Below are positions 26,742-38,089 of a stretch of DNA of 64,000 nt, one piece after another. The notes under the pieces were generated by a model. The model was given only the letters and a program-made list of their open reading frames with translations. It was not told the origin of the DNA and did not search any database. Origin of the DNA: Hyperoplus lanceolatus (Eukaryota; Chordata; Actinopteri; Uranoscopiformes; Ammodytidae); the NCBI GenBank assembly GCA_026929865.2, contig CM049398.1, positions 23,515,001 through 23,579,000 on the forward strand, in the 5' to 3' direction. The translations under genes were made by a program, and so were the position numbers. Positions within the stretch are counted from its first letter, which is position 1. Each line of letters opens with the position of its first letter.

Positions 26742-26845
26742 GGTGTGTGAATGTGTGTATGATTGGGTGAATGTGTACAAAACAATAAAAAAAAACAGCG
26801 AAAAGCGCTTTATATAAGTGGAGTCCATTCACCATTTTGCATTGA
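26742..26845 (+). mobile_element. SINE 3'-tail fragment next to an ets1 exon
   Basis: The motif series GTGTGTGAATGTGTGTATGA, TTGGGTGAATGTG and AAGCGCTTTATATAAGTGGAGTCCATTCACC is typical of the 3' tail of common fish SINEs. Only the tail is present. It ends about 40 bp before the 26882 exon, so it lies within the region where the branch point would be expected. Confidence 0.6.
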
Positions 26846-26881
26846 GTTAAGTGTTGAACCAGACCATGTGTTTGTCTCCAG

Positions 26882-27029
26882 AGGCAGAGTGGAGGGGTGG
26901 CAGTGGGCCCACACACCCACTTCCCAGGTGTGGTTCACCCTCAGCAGCAGTACTACCCATCACAGCCCCTTTACATCCAGGACACACCAATGCAGGAGGT
27001 GCCCAATGGACACGACATGTGCCCTTCAG
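26882..27029 (+). CDS. ets1: ets1 coding exon, long (p68-type) N terminus, part 2
   Basis: This exon encodes 49 residues plus the first base of a split codon. The peptide is rich in Q, P, H and Y (…VVHPQQQYYPSQPLYIQD…) and ends MQEVPNGHDMCPS, then D across the junction. The end matches the pattern of tetrapod long Ets-1 (T-Q-E-V-P … C-V-S-D) just before the common region. The acceptor is TTTGTCTCCAG (AG 26880-26881) and the donor GTAAGA starts at 27030. It enters in phase 0 and leaves in phase 1, exactly as needed to join the common exon at 51006. No domain is known here. In other vertebrates this region distinguishes the long form functionally. With the common exons the long protein is 485 aa. 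Confidence 0.88.
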
Positions 27030-27910
27030 GTAAGAATTAGATACTGATCTTATGGTCAATGTTGACAAGTATACTGTATTTATTTGACCCATAAATTGAC
27101 AATACTTTGAAATGTTAAAGACACTTTTGATAAATCTAAACTTTTTTTCATTGTACTTGTCAGGCATTTAGATAAAGCCATCGAAAAAATGTATTAGTGA
27201 TAATCTATAGAAATCAAATCAAATAAATGTTTCTACTCATACTATAGGCCCTTTTCAATACATAATGCAACCAAAGCAGTTCATTGTGAACAAACAACTT
27301 AGAGCAAACAAAATACTTTGTTTTAACTGAAATGTCAAACGGGCCATAATTCACACTCTAGCATTCATGTCTGTGATCCTGACACACACATCATTTAAAC
27401 TCCACACACACACAGTCACGCACACACACACACACTTGACTTGTTCTGCGTCTGTAGCAGGAGGGATGTTAGTGATGCTGACCCTGAGGGCAATGCCTTT
27501 ACCAGATAAAGCCCCTGTTTCTCTACTCCTTCTCCTTCTATCCCTCGGCTCTTCTTGCGACAACCAAATGTCCTGCATTCTTCTGCTTCCAAATCTCTTT
27601 TCTTTTTTCTTCTCCTAATTTATTCCTTTTTTCTTTTCTTTTTTTCAAATGAGTTTTATTTTAAACTGGAACATTCCTTCCAGTGCATTTGCCTGTGTTT
27701 GACTCTGGCCTCTTCTTGTCCTCTAAAGTGATTGATTCTAGTGGACTGGGACGCACGCCACTGGAGTAGGGAGGGGGGGGCACAAGCTTTCTTCCGTCAC
27801 CTCCCTGATCTGGATGCAGGGGGCAAGACAGGGGGCCAAAGGGTGGCCATCTTTTTCCCAAGCCTCTGGTTTGGTCTCTGGAGAGGTGGAGAGGGGCTGA
27901 GTGTTCACAA

Positions 27911-27911
<1 letters not shown>

Positions 27912-27946
<35 letters not shown>

Positions 27947-27950
27947 GTGT
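27912..27950. repeat. (TG)n microsatellite
   Basis: About 19 TG units with one GC interruption. Confidence 0.92.
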
Positions 27951-29181
27951 TAAAGGGAGGCAGGATTTGATGGGATTTGCTGATGTTTGTTGCCAGAGAC
28001 ACACTCCTTTGGAGCCCTCACTCCATCGCTCCCAGCGCTAAACCGTTGACATAAACATTGCTGAGTGGAAAAAAATGACCGAGAGCTGACCTTTTTTTTT
28101 TCCTCCTCATACTTCTGCTCCATCCTACACTATGCAGAGCACAGGTCTATAAGCGCATCCGAGGCCACCTTGACATTACAGTCATTTAGCTCTTCTTGGT
28201 GTCTTCATAAAGAGCTGCTGAAGTTCTTGTCCTATACCGGCATATGGCGTTATGAGTCTGTGAGTCTAACCTCAAAAAGCAGTTAAGGGGACCTTTTGAC
28301 ACAGTCTCCACACCCAGCAGCCGTTGCTTTGACTCATTTCTCTCCAACTGAAAAACACGGTCTACCCTTGATTTATTTGCACTTGCAATTTCAGAGCCTT
28401 CATTTTGTATATGATCAGAAAATAGGCTTTCCTTCTGTATAAGTGACTTTGAAGTCACAGTGTATGATGTTATTTTTTTTTAACCACTGAGGCTTTGCTG
28501 GTTTTTAAATGTTGATTAAGAGTAAATAAGTATTTATTTTTAATCAACCAGAAACAATTTAAATCAATCAAGCAGTTATATAATGGCTTTACAATCAGTC
28601 TTACAGTGTTTTCTTTACAAAAGACCCTTTCACATAGTCTTATGATACATTATAGCTATTAGACAATATTGATTACAGCCATTTTTTGTTTTTAGTGAAT
28701 CTAGACTCACATTGGAATTCTAAAAATATGAATTAGCAATTTCAAATAATGTACGGTTACAAAGTGAAAGGAAGCAGTTACTTTTCAAAGCACTGTATAT
28801 ATGTCCTTAATTGATAACATTGCCTGACTAATGTATCTCACAAACTGAATTCACTGTCAAGTTGAAACATGGTACATTTTGTTTGACTTGGGTGAGTAAC
28901 AAAACATTTACAACTCAAGTCAAATTCTTCGAGAAGTAATGGATTGGGTGTTGTTAAAATGAAATGTGCTAGTGTGAGAAAGAGAGAGTACAGAGCAGAT
29001 GTGAGGCGGGGAAGTTGGATTTTAAAAGGACCATTGCATGTTTGGCCCAGAGCCCAATGTCACACACACTGCTTCCTGACAACAGCCATGCCATAGTGAT
29101 GTTTACACTAACCCAGCTCCGCTCTTCACTATCCACCACTCACACCACATGGCCTGTTATATACCCCCATTGTGGAAATGT

Positions 29182-29186
<5 letters not shown>

Positions 29187-29244
<58 letters not shown>

Positions 29245-29267
29245 ATGTGCATGTGCATGTGCGTGTG
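29187..29267. repeat. (TG)n microsatellite
   Basis: About 28 pure units (to 29243), then GCATG-interrupted units. It faces a longer (CA)n array 200 bp downstream. Confidence 0.95.
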
Positions 29268-29459
29268 GGAAAAAAAAGTGAGTGAGTGTGTACTTCTCTG
29301 TGATCTCATTGAAATCCAGACACAGATATCCCACACATGCGTACACACACTCCGCCAACATCCTGCAGTGATGCACACTCCACATATTCATTCATATCAT
29401 TCACACCCTGCACTCTCATGTGCATTGTATCACTGCATCCTCCCATTCAGTAAAGCAGG

Positions 29460-29640
<181 letters not shown>

Positions 29641-31496
29641 ATCCAGTCCCAGGCACTCATGAGTTCACTGTACATTTAAACATGCCCTCCCATTTAGTAC
29701 ACACAGACACAGCTGTGATCTGGCACTCAGGGACCATTGGCCTGTTTTATTTGATGTGATTTGACAGCTGGACAGTTGGGGAGAGGAGGGGAAACGCGGT
29801 GGAAAAAGCAAATGAGAGAGTGGGCGGAGAACATGCAGTTTGAGGAAAGAAAGAGAGAGAGAACATGGGTAAGGAGAGGGAGAAGTCACAGGGCTGGGGA
29901 CTGCTGCTTGGTGGGAGGAGAGAGGAGGAGGATCTGAGATGTGGAGCTTTGGAGGGTGGGGGGGTTCGCCTCTGAAGAGGGGCACGTCCTCACGGGCGCA
30001 GGCCCATTTTTTATTTCTAAAAGTAAACATGCAGCCTGCGGGGGTCTGGGGGGTTATGGGAAAGGAGGAAACAGTGATGCTAATCAGGCCGGCGCACACT
30101 TCCCCCCTCCAACAATAAAACAAAACAAGAGCGCAAACACGGATAAGCGACAGACAACTGGAGGAGGAATGGGCTAACTCACACCGCCTGGTCCTGGATT
30201 TGAACCGCCACGGTGTGATGACGAGTTCTTCTGAAGGCAAGAACTGTTAGTCAATAAACAGAGAAATGAGGAAATCTGTTACTACTACACACTGTACATT
30301 TGCAGGTTTTGACGTATTTTTAGAAATCTGAGTTATTGGAGTTTCCACATTAGATTTTTTAAAAAAAAGTGGTTGCATTGTGCATTGAAATTTGGCGTTC
30401 ACAATGTAGTCACCCCGGAATGTATAACTCAAAGTATTGTTTTGCTGACTTTCAAATAAATCCTCTAAAATAATGATTTCTGGTGGATATACGTATGCGA
30501 CATTTATGTGAGTGTTTGGCTAAATAAGTACTCTCGTCCTTAGGAAATGGCTCGGTATTTTCCCCTCACTAAAAGCTCCTGCTTATGTACCAAAGGAATA
30601 ACCCTTACTTTTCTGCTACAATTTCTCTAAAAGCATCATCCAAAAGCACAATTTTAATACTTCCCTTTCCCATAGTTCTACAAGTTTTATTTCTAGGAAG
30701 TGTGAGTGTGGTAAGTTCCTCTTTGATAGCATGGTGACTAATTACACACCACTTCAGCTGGAGAACATGCCGTTCTGAAACACATGCAATCACTGACAGG
30801 TGATGATGCAACAGATGCTGGCTCCGGATCAGGAAAGGTGGCAGTTTAATGAATCCTAAGAGAGACCTCTCATTGTTTTATTGTTTATATCACAAGTAAT
30901 ATGCACTCCATGTTAACTAGAATGAGTGTACACAGGGAATGGTAAGACTGAATAATTCTTATTGTAATGTGTCTTGTAATGTGCATCATAGTTGAATAGA
31001 GTCCATAGTAGGTAGAGGTCATTTTGTTCCTATTATCACTCAATATAAAGAGCATTTATATAACAATGAAGAAAATACAGCAACCAGCAACTGTATTTTC
31101 ACAGACGGATCATTATCTTTTAGTGAGCAATGCCTTTGAGTGTTGCTACTTACTATAATGTACAACCTTCATTTATTCAATTAGAAATGAATTAAAGCCG
31201 CAGATTGATGTATTTTCCCCTCAGCTTCGGCTCCTGCCAGTGCTTTATCTGAGAGCGTAACAGAGAGGCGGGGAGGGCAAGACGAGAGGAGGGAGGACTG
31301 GAAGGCAGAGAGGCTCGGAGGGGGGTGGGGATAATTGAATTATCTGCACAATGGAGTGATGGGGGGCACGTGGTGCCGCTAATGGAGGAAGAGATGTCCT
31401 TTTTAGCGAAGCTAATTGTTCAGAAAAGAGCTGAGCCTTTGTTCGGGGAGGCCCTGCCACTTTCCCAGTGCACTTACATGCACACCATTTAGTGGA

Positions 31497-31498
<2 letters not shown>

Positions 31499-31555
<57 letters not shown>

Positions 31556-31699
31556 CACACACCCACTCGCTACACGCACACATGCACACGCACACACAAG
31601 TGCTCTCAGATGAGACTTTGGAATGTGAGGCATAGGATAAAGATGTACACTCGCACAGTACATGTGAATCAACACACACACACATCCACACACATGCAT

Positions 31700-31780
<81 letters not shown>

Positions 31781-31800
31781 TGCACACACACATACACACA
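31499..31800. repeat. Two (AC)n microsatellites
   Basis: Arrays at 31499-31550 and 31673-31800 are separated by CA-rich but unique sequence. Confidence 0.93.
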
Positions 31801-32399
31801 CTCAAACCGGGATACCGCTCCTGTCCGATCTAGCCCTCTGATCTCAGCAGGAGTGCATCCAGCCTGAGGCACCTTCCACCGCAGATTATGCTGAGACTGA
31901 GCTACTAGACAGAGGCCACAAGGTCCCCACTGTTTTACTGGTTTACTGTCTGCTCTCTCTCTCTCTCAGTCTGTGTATGTCTGCATGTCCATCACCCATC
32001 TGTGTGTGTGCTTGAGTGTCTGTGAATGAGTAACTTATTGATTGCATCCTAAATGCTGTCTATTCACACAACATATTGTACCTGTCAGGCCATATCTATT
32101 GTCTGAGAGGTTTAACCCTTTTGATTTTGTCTTGACAGAGTCATTATTTAGGATAATGTAGATTTAAAGTAAGCATAGCGCTGAAATGTAAAATGCCTAG
32201 AGCAACCAAAACTCTTGTGACTTGCTGCGTGGGCGCCCATATCAAAGACAACATGTCACATGACAGCTGTATGGCTTGCTCCAAATCAAATAACCTTTCA
32301 GTTAACTCTACTGAAAAGTAGCAGGTGCAACAGTTACATCTAAGGATTATAGACAGGCAGGAATAACAGATGTGCCAGTTTGAGACAGACAGGGAGCAG

Positions 32400-32427
32400 G
32401 AGAGAGAGAGAGGGGGAGAGTGAGATG

Positions 32428-32502
<75 letters not shown>
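32400..32502. repeat. (AG)n microsatellite
   Basis: About 50 AG units, with a GGGG/TGAGATGGGG interruption in the first third. Confidence 0.95.
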
Positions 32503-32505
<3 letters not shown>

Positions 32506-33109
32506 TGCTTTTTAACTAAGGGGTGCTATACTGGAACGCAAATGAGTGAAGCAAGCTAACCGTCAAAACCATGGCAACGACATTTGCCAGGTGAAAACAG
32601 GAGCCACTGAAACCAAAACTTGTTTGATCTGGGCCATGTGTTCTCAAGTGTAGCCTACTGGTACATACATCCATTGGCTGGTTGCTTCATGAGTGTAAGA
32701 CAATTAACAATCCCTCTGTCTAAATAGGAAATGACACAGTTTGTTTCAACAATAGGTTTTTTTTTGGGTGGCTTGTATTGTGTAACACTGACACAAGCGG
32801 TTCCTACTGTTCATATTTGAGATCTCTGTGAAGATAAAACAAATGTTTAGTGTTAGTGTGGAAGTATAATAATAATATCAGTGTGTTCATAAAACTGCGT
32901 TTTCTCTTCAGGGTCATTGTCCAACAGGCTGTCTAAAGGGCAATGGAAATGGTCATCGCTCTGAGAAACAGAACAGTAACATAGCCTACTGTTCTGGGAT
33001 GAAGAAAATAAGTAGGCATAGAAATAGAAAGCAACAATGCTTTTTGAAATCAAATTGCCCATTTTTTGTTTTGACAATGACAATTTTACTTGAATAGCTC
33101 GGTTTTCAT

Positions 33110-34156
33110 ATCAGCTTTAGTAAGTATTTTGAAAACTAAATATTAAAAAAACTAAATTCATGTTGTTTGGTAGGAGAGCAGCAGATGTCGCTGTGAAAAT
33201 CCAGGTAAATGGGATAGATATTGAAAGGGTCAAGCAACACAAAGTACTAGGGGTAATAATGGATGACAAGTTAAGTTGGAAACCACAAGTTAGCCATCTT
33301 AGGGGCAAAATAGCCAGGAGTATTTCTATACTTTGGAAAGCACAACATTGTTTCAATCAAAAGGCCTTACTTGTATTATACTGGTCTTTAGTTTCCCCAC
33401 ATCTGCATTACTGTGTTGAGGTGTGGGGAAACACTTACAAAGGTACATTGTACCCATTGGAGATCCTTCAAAAAAGGGCAATACGAATAATATATCAAGC
33501 AACTTACAGGGCACACACTAATAACTTCTTTATCGATGGTAGAATTCTCAAATTACGGGACATAGTAAGTTACCACACCGCACAAATGATGTACAAGGCT
33601 TCAAAAAAAAGCCTTCCTGTCAGTTTACAAGCAATGTTTGAAGACAGAGGAGTCTCGCATGATTTAAGAAGAAACAGAAAATTCATAGAGAAAAACATAC
33701 GGACCACACTTAAGTCATTTTCGATTTCTGTAAAGGGTATTAAATTATGGAATGAGCTTGATGAAGATATCACAGGGAGTTGCAGTTTGCGAAATTTCAA
33801 AATAATGTATGTCTCTAAAATTATGGAAAATTATAGACTCCTCCTCCTATAGAATCCTTGTGTATTTTCTTCCTTTAATTTTTATTTTTATTTTTATTTT
33901 TATTTTTATTTTTTATTTTTCTCTTATTTTTTACTTTTCATTATTTTCTTTTTTTCCTGTTTTCTTTTCTTTTCTGTGATCAGTAAATGTGAATCTGATT
34001 TTGAATCTGATGAAAGTGGGGGCGGGACTCGATAAGCCTTAGGCTTCTTCCGTCACCCTTCGGGCAATACTAATTAAGATTTATGATGTGAAAGAGATAA
34101 TTGTGTATTGTGTGAAATTGTCCGAAAGAAATAAATAAATAAATAAATAAATAAAA
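33110..34156 (+). mobile_element. 5'-truncated L2/CR1-group LINE with tail
   Basis: The element contains the last part of a LINE second ORF (33160-33852) and a 3' tail ending in (AAAT)n at about 34130-34156. The tail matches the tail at 15205-16323 block by block, which shows that the two are copies of one family. A pyrimidine-rich (TTTTA)n segment at 33875-33925 lies between ORF and tail. No clear target duplication was seen, as is common for this group. It lies in sense orientation within an ets1 intron. 5' truncation is the normal outcome of target-primed reverse transcription. Confidence 0.88.
33160..33852 (+). pseudogene. LINE reverse transcriptase C-terminal fragment
   Basis: The open frame encodes about 230 residues with the pattern of the RT thumb and C-terminal region of Jockey/L2/CR1-group LINEs: KVLGVIMDDKLSWKPQVSHL, then LVLYWSLVSPHLHYCVEVWG, then LQKRAIRIIYQ, and finally W-N-E-L-D with a short end. 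The catalytic palm motif (F/YxDD) lies upstream and is missing. The frame continues a little upstream of the first ATG (NIKKTKF) before a TGA, which confirms truncation rather than a real start. It cannot work as a reverse transcriptase. The unbroken frame suggests a fairly recent insertion. Confidence 0.88.
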
Positions 34157-34859
34157 ACAAACGACCAGCAATTAGATTTTAATCATTTTTCCGATAGTAC
34201 ATAACAAATCATCTGGAGAAGTGAAGACACACTGAAGGAGAAGAACACCCAAATTGAAACGGGGCTACAGTGACGCCAGCCCACATATGACTCAGCAACA
34301 CCATTAAAAACTCCTAATCGCCGCCCTAAGGCACAAGCGGACCCGGGCTGTCCATTTTAAGAACTGATAGCAGGGAGTTCATTAAGAAAAAAACAAAGAG
34401 GGCCAGTCACAGAGAGTGAGAGACTGACTGCGATGAAGTGAGAGGTTCTGTGTTCCTCGCTTTTCCATTTTTCTCCTCCATCACCCCCCCCCCCCCCCTC
34501 CCTCTACTTTGCCCCTTGGTATAAGGCTGATGCTCCTCTCACCGCAAAACCCAGCAGCACTCTTCCCAGACGAGGCTCCTATCAGCCCAATGAAACCTGA
34601 TCCGGGTGACTGCTAATGGAGCCGGTGAAGTACCACCGGTTTGAAAATCCATGTGTGATCAATATCCATGGCTCCCCCCAGCCCTCATACACTCATGCAT
34701 ACAGTATATATTATGCACATAAGTATATTGATGCGCCATATAACTCACTCTTAACGAGGTCGCTTATGGCTTATGATAAGGTTGGATGTATGGAAAAAAA
34801 AGAGTGCTGTTGTCTTAGAGAAGATCATTTACATATTTTTCATGGATGAATAAAATATC

Positions 34860-35899
34860 CTATTTTTCCTTTTATTAATTCTTGGTAGAGTTTTGAGTTT
34901 TTTTTCTTTCTTTTGTTAAAAAGCAGTATTGGATCCGGTGGATCTTGTGTGTGAGAATTTCTATTGTAATCTGCACCATGTTTCTGCTGCCATGGGAGGT
35001 GTTCCCTAATGGCAGTGGTTTGGTCAGAGTTGAGCCTTATACTGTGGCTATAAGAAAGTCCTAATCTGTCTCCACTGGCAGAGCACATTCTTGATTCAAT
35101 TTCCAGTAAGGCAGGCATATGGGTCATTGTTCCAGATCATTGTAGATAAGGAAGCACAAAAAAGTAAAAAAAAAAAAAAAAAAAAAAAAGCAACGCAAAT
35201 GGAGAATTTCCATTGATGGCTTTGGTGACAAATAATGGCCACCTCACTGCCCTATTTATAAACCATGCACTGTTTTTGTACCTTGTTTTTCATCCAGACC
35301 AGGCATAATTGTAAACACAGCGTTGTATCTATTTTGCAAATATGTTCCTCATTAGTTATAGCTGGGGCAGCTGTGTAAAGAAAGGAAGAAAAACAAGACA
35401 CAGTTGTTTTTTTATTGATCAGTACAAGGTGAACAGGAAATACTCCGAGGTGTTTATGAGGGTGAGTTACAAGTTATGAGGACGCCTGGACCTGCAGAAT
35501 ACAGGACAGAGACAGACGCTCCGCCATTGAGCTCATGGCTCCTCACACATAAGCTAAAGTGTTTGTACCCAGCTATTTTAAGATCTAAAACCATCTCCAC
35601 AGACAGATTGCTTCCATATACTTACCATGATGTGAAGGCTATTACAGTCCTGTTTCGGAAAATGTTCCCTTCAGAGCTCACAATATATAGGCTATATAGC
35701 GCGCTAAGCTGTTTGATGATAGGCCAATTATAACCTTATTTTCTTTGTTACAAAATAAGGTATAGTGGAGGTATTGAATGGACAAATGTGGGCAATAGTG
35801 TGCGATTAAACATTCCTACAGTTATTTCTCAGGCTACTCAGCAGCTCTCTCCTTTTTCTTTTCTTTTTTTCATCCCAGTGATTTGCGGGAACTTGTAGA
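34860..35899 (+). other. Intronic DNA upstream of the p54-type promoter
   Basis: Nothing codes here. There is a run of A near 35167-35188. The rest is unique-looking. Confidence 0.5.
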
Positions 35900-35969
35900 C
35901 AACTATGACGTGAAGGGGTCTTGGTACAAGTAGGTTCTCACACGGGGAGGCACGGGGGAGGTGGTAAAC

Positions 35970-36018
<49 letters not shown>

Positions 36019-36435
36019 GGGCATTGTAATTGAATTGTGAATCAACTGGCAAGTCAGTCCCAAACACCGCCCCTTTCAGCTGTCGTCGCACTCCGGCTCC
36101 GTGCGTTGCAACGCCCCTAGCCAGAGAGATAGAGGGGAAGGAGTGAGTGAGTGTGTGAGTGAGTGAGAAAGAACGAGGAAAAGAGGGAGTGTGTGTACAT
36201 GTAGCGGAGAGGGAGAGAGGGAAAGAACAAGATAAGTTGGTAGTAAGAGAAACTGAATTGTTTTTTTTTTTTGTGTGGCGGTGTGAGAGGACAGATTTCA
36301 ATTAGAAATCAGCCAGTAGAATTGACCGGGGGCTCCAGGAGGAAGAGAAGATTTTCCCCTTTATATTGTGTTTTTTTGTGTGTGGAGCTGTTAGAATAAA
36401 CGAGGGACGCGGCTTTATTAAGTCACACTGGTCCG
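35900..36435 (+). promoter_or_regulatory. ets1: Probable promoter and 5' UTR of short (p54-type) ets1
   Basis: The segment just before the short-isoform start codon has no splice acceptor close to the ATG, so the first exon probably begins within it. It holds (TG)n ending in 21 consecutive G (36002-36021), GC-rich sequence around 36060-36120 and GA-rich sequence at 36120-36230. No convincing TATA box was seen, and vertebrate Ets-1 promoters are known to be TATA-less and GC-rich. The transcription start cannot be placed from sequence. Confidence 0.45.
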
Positions 36436-36502
36436 ATGATTATGACGGCAGCTGTCGATATGAAACCGACGTTAACAATCATAAAGGCTGAAAAAATGGA
36501 CG
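36436..36502 (+). CDS. ets1: ets1 alternative first coding exon, short (p54-type) N terminus
   Basis: It encodes M-I-M then TAAVDMKPTLTIIKAEKMD and the first base of a split codon, matching the start of vertebrate p54 Ets-1 (M-x-A-A-V-D-x-K-P-T-L-T-I-I-K). The donor is GTGAGT at 36503. Phase 1 at the end joins the common exon at 51006. Two in-frame ATGs exist. The first (36436) has C at -3. The second (36442) has A at -3 and aligns with the start of the mammalian protein, so it may be the main start (433 aa rather than 435 aa). I-K-A-E keeps the sumoylation consensus found at Lys15 of mammalian Ets-1. The extra residues that human Ets-1 carries after K-V-D (LELFPSPD) are absent here. Confidence 0.93.
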
Positions 36503-37822
36503 GTGAGTAAATATGCAACTGTTTCTGCGAGAGCTTTGACAGCTAACACGATACTAACGTTACTCCTAAATGTTCCCTTGTAACATATCCAGCTGGTGGG
36601 TGGGGGGGATTACGTTGATGTTAACCACAGTGATGATGATACTAATTAGATGCGCTAAGTGTGGGACATAACGTTCTGAACGACGAACATGCTGGTTGCT
36701 CAATATTGGACAACACGCAACCCTTAAGCACGAAACTACTGGAAAATCACGCCGGAGGCTCTACAGTCATGCAATAGCCTATAAAACAAGAATGGGATTC
36801 GTACTCATGTAGAATGAGTCAGACTCTGACCGGCATGCCTTTGCAATGTAGGCTAGTCTACTATTAGATGTAGCGTTCTTGAAACAAGGGCCAGCAAGAA
36901 AGAACAGGAATTCTTACATTAGTTGACTTTTATCAGAAAAGTAGATTTAATGATGTCATGTGGGTAACATCAATTGACTCATGAAACTGTTTAGCTCGCA
37001 GCCTACAACTATTATTGTGACATGTTCAATGTTGTGATATTCTTTCATGTAGATTGGATACTTTCAGAGGCTATGCATGCTTTAAACTCATCATGGTGTA
37101 GTCTAATTGCCTTGTTTTCCCCTCCAAACTTACTTTTTCCCTTTAATCAGTTATATGTTGACACATTCTGTTTTGGATGTGTGTTGGCCTCACATTGACC
37201 ATTGACACACACTTTGACATTTGATACTGTAGCTTTGATGTACATGTTTCTTCTTAAATAACTGCTTTGGTGTCAGTTGGGGACCTCCATCCTCTCTCTC
37301 TCTCTGACCCTATACTCACTCGCAGTGCAGTATACTGGGGGAGACAGGGCATTGTGCCCAGCCGGCCGGCATTGGGAGACGGGCAGCAGCAGTGCCTAAT
37401 CATTCCCCCTTTTCACCAACCCCTATACTGTCTCCTCTACCTCCCTCTCCTTCCTCTCCGACTCCCCCCTCCTCCGCAGTGGTTTGAAAACTGACTTTTC
37501 CAGAGGGAAGGAGAGGCAGGGCTGAGGTGATGAATCTGCAGTGCTGAGGCATGCCTCTCTGACCCCATTGCCTGGAAGACTTGGCCTGCTCCAGGGGTAG
37601 TCCATGGGCACGTACTGTACAGGGAAGCCCACACAACCGTAAGCTGTGTTTGTGTTTGGCTTTCAAAACCTTGTGTGTGGTTTCACTTCTCATTTTATTT
37701 TTTATTACACTGAGTGATTTTACACGCGGTGGCATGTTTTGGACGATTTGCATTTAGCAGCTATTTACGTGAACTAATCCCCCTGTGCTTTTGCAGCTCA
37801 GGTGGCATTGAGAGATGCACTT

Positions 37823-38089
37823 TTTTTTTTTAACCTTTATTTATACAGGTATATATCCCATTGAGTCCGAAGACTCTTTTGCAAGGGAGATCTGTTCCCA
37901 TTTACACGTTACCATTCACACACTCATTCATACACCGATAGCAGGCTAACTATCGACATTCACATGAGGCAAGGTGGGTGAAGTGTCTTGCCCAAGGACA
38001 CAACAACTATGACACAAGTGGCAGGGCAGGGATCGAACCTCCAACCCTTTGATCATCAGCCGACCCGTTCTGCCACCTGAGCCACAGTC
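37823..38089 (-). mobile_element. tRNA-derived SINE
   Basis: Read on the minus strand, it starts with a tRNA-like head. The A box TGGCTCAGGTGG maps to 38073-38084 and the B box GGTTCGATCCC to 38029-38039. A body follows with GTGTCCTTGGGCAAGACACTTCACCC, and then a tail with TATAAATAAAGGTT and poly(A) at 37823-37830. The repeated GCACTT on both sides (37817-37822 and 38090-38095) is a possible short target duplication. RNA polymerase III boxes are well preserved, so it is relatively young. It sits antisense to ets1. Confidence 0.88.

Larger units (their letters stand above)
22783..26881 (+). other. ets1: Intron of long ets1
   Basis: The intron runs from GTAAGACC to TTTGTCTCCAG. It contains a (TG)n patch near 22880-22919, a degraded SINE-like segment at about 24360-24580, and a SINE-type 3' tail ending about 40 bp before the next exon. 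No other gene was seen in it. Confidence 0.75.

Noticed and set aside
29665..30240. 191-codon minus-strand open frame
   Set aside because: Serine/proline-rich translation of a GA-rich, low-complexity stretch, with no recognisable domain.
33160..33852. Reverse-transcriptase-like frame as a host gene
   Set aside because: The catalytic motifs are missing, the frame extends 5' of the ATG to a stop, and the tail matches another LINE copy. It is a truncated LINE.
38029..38089. tRNA-like sequence with A and B boxes
   Set aside because: It is the head of a SINE that runs on into the SINE body and poly(A) tail, with no sign of a functional mature tRNA.
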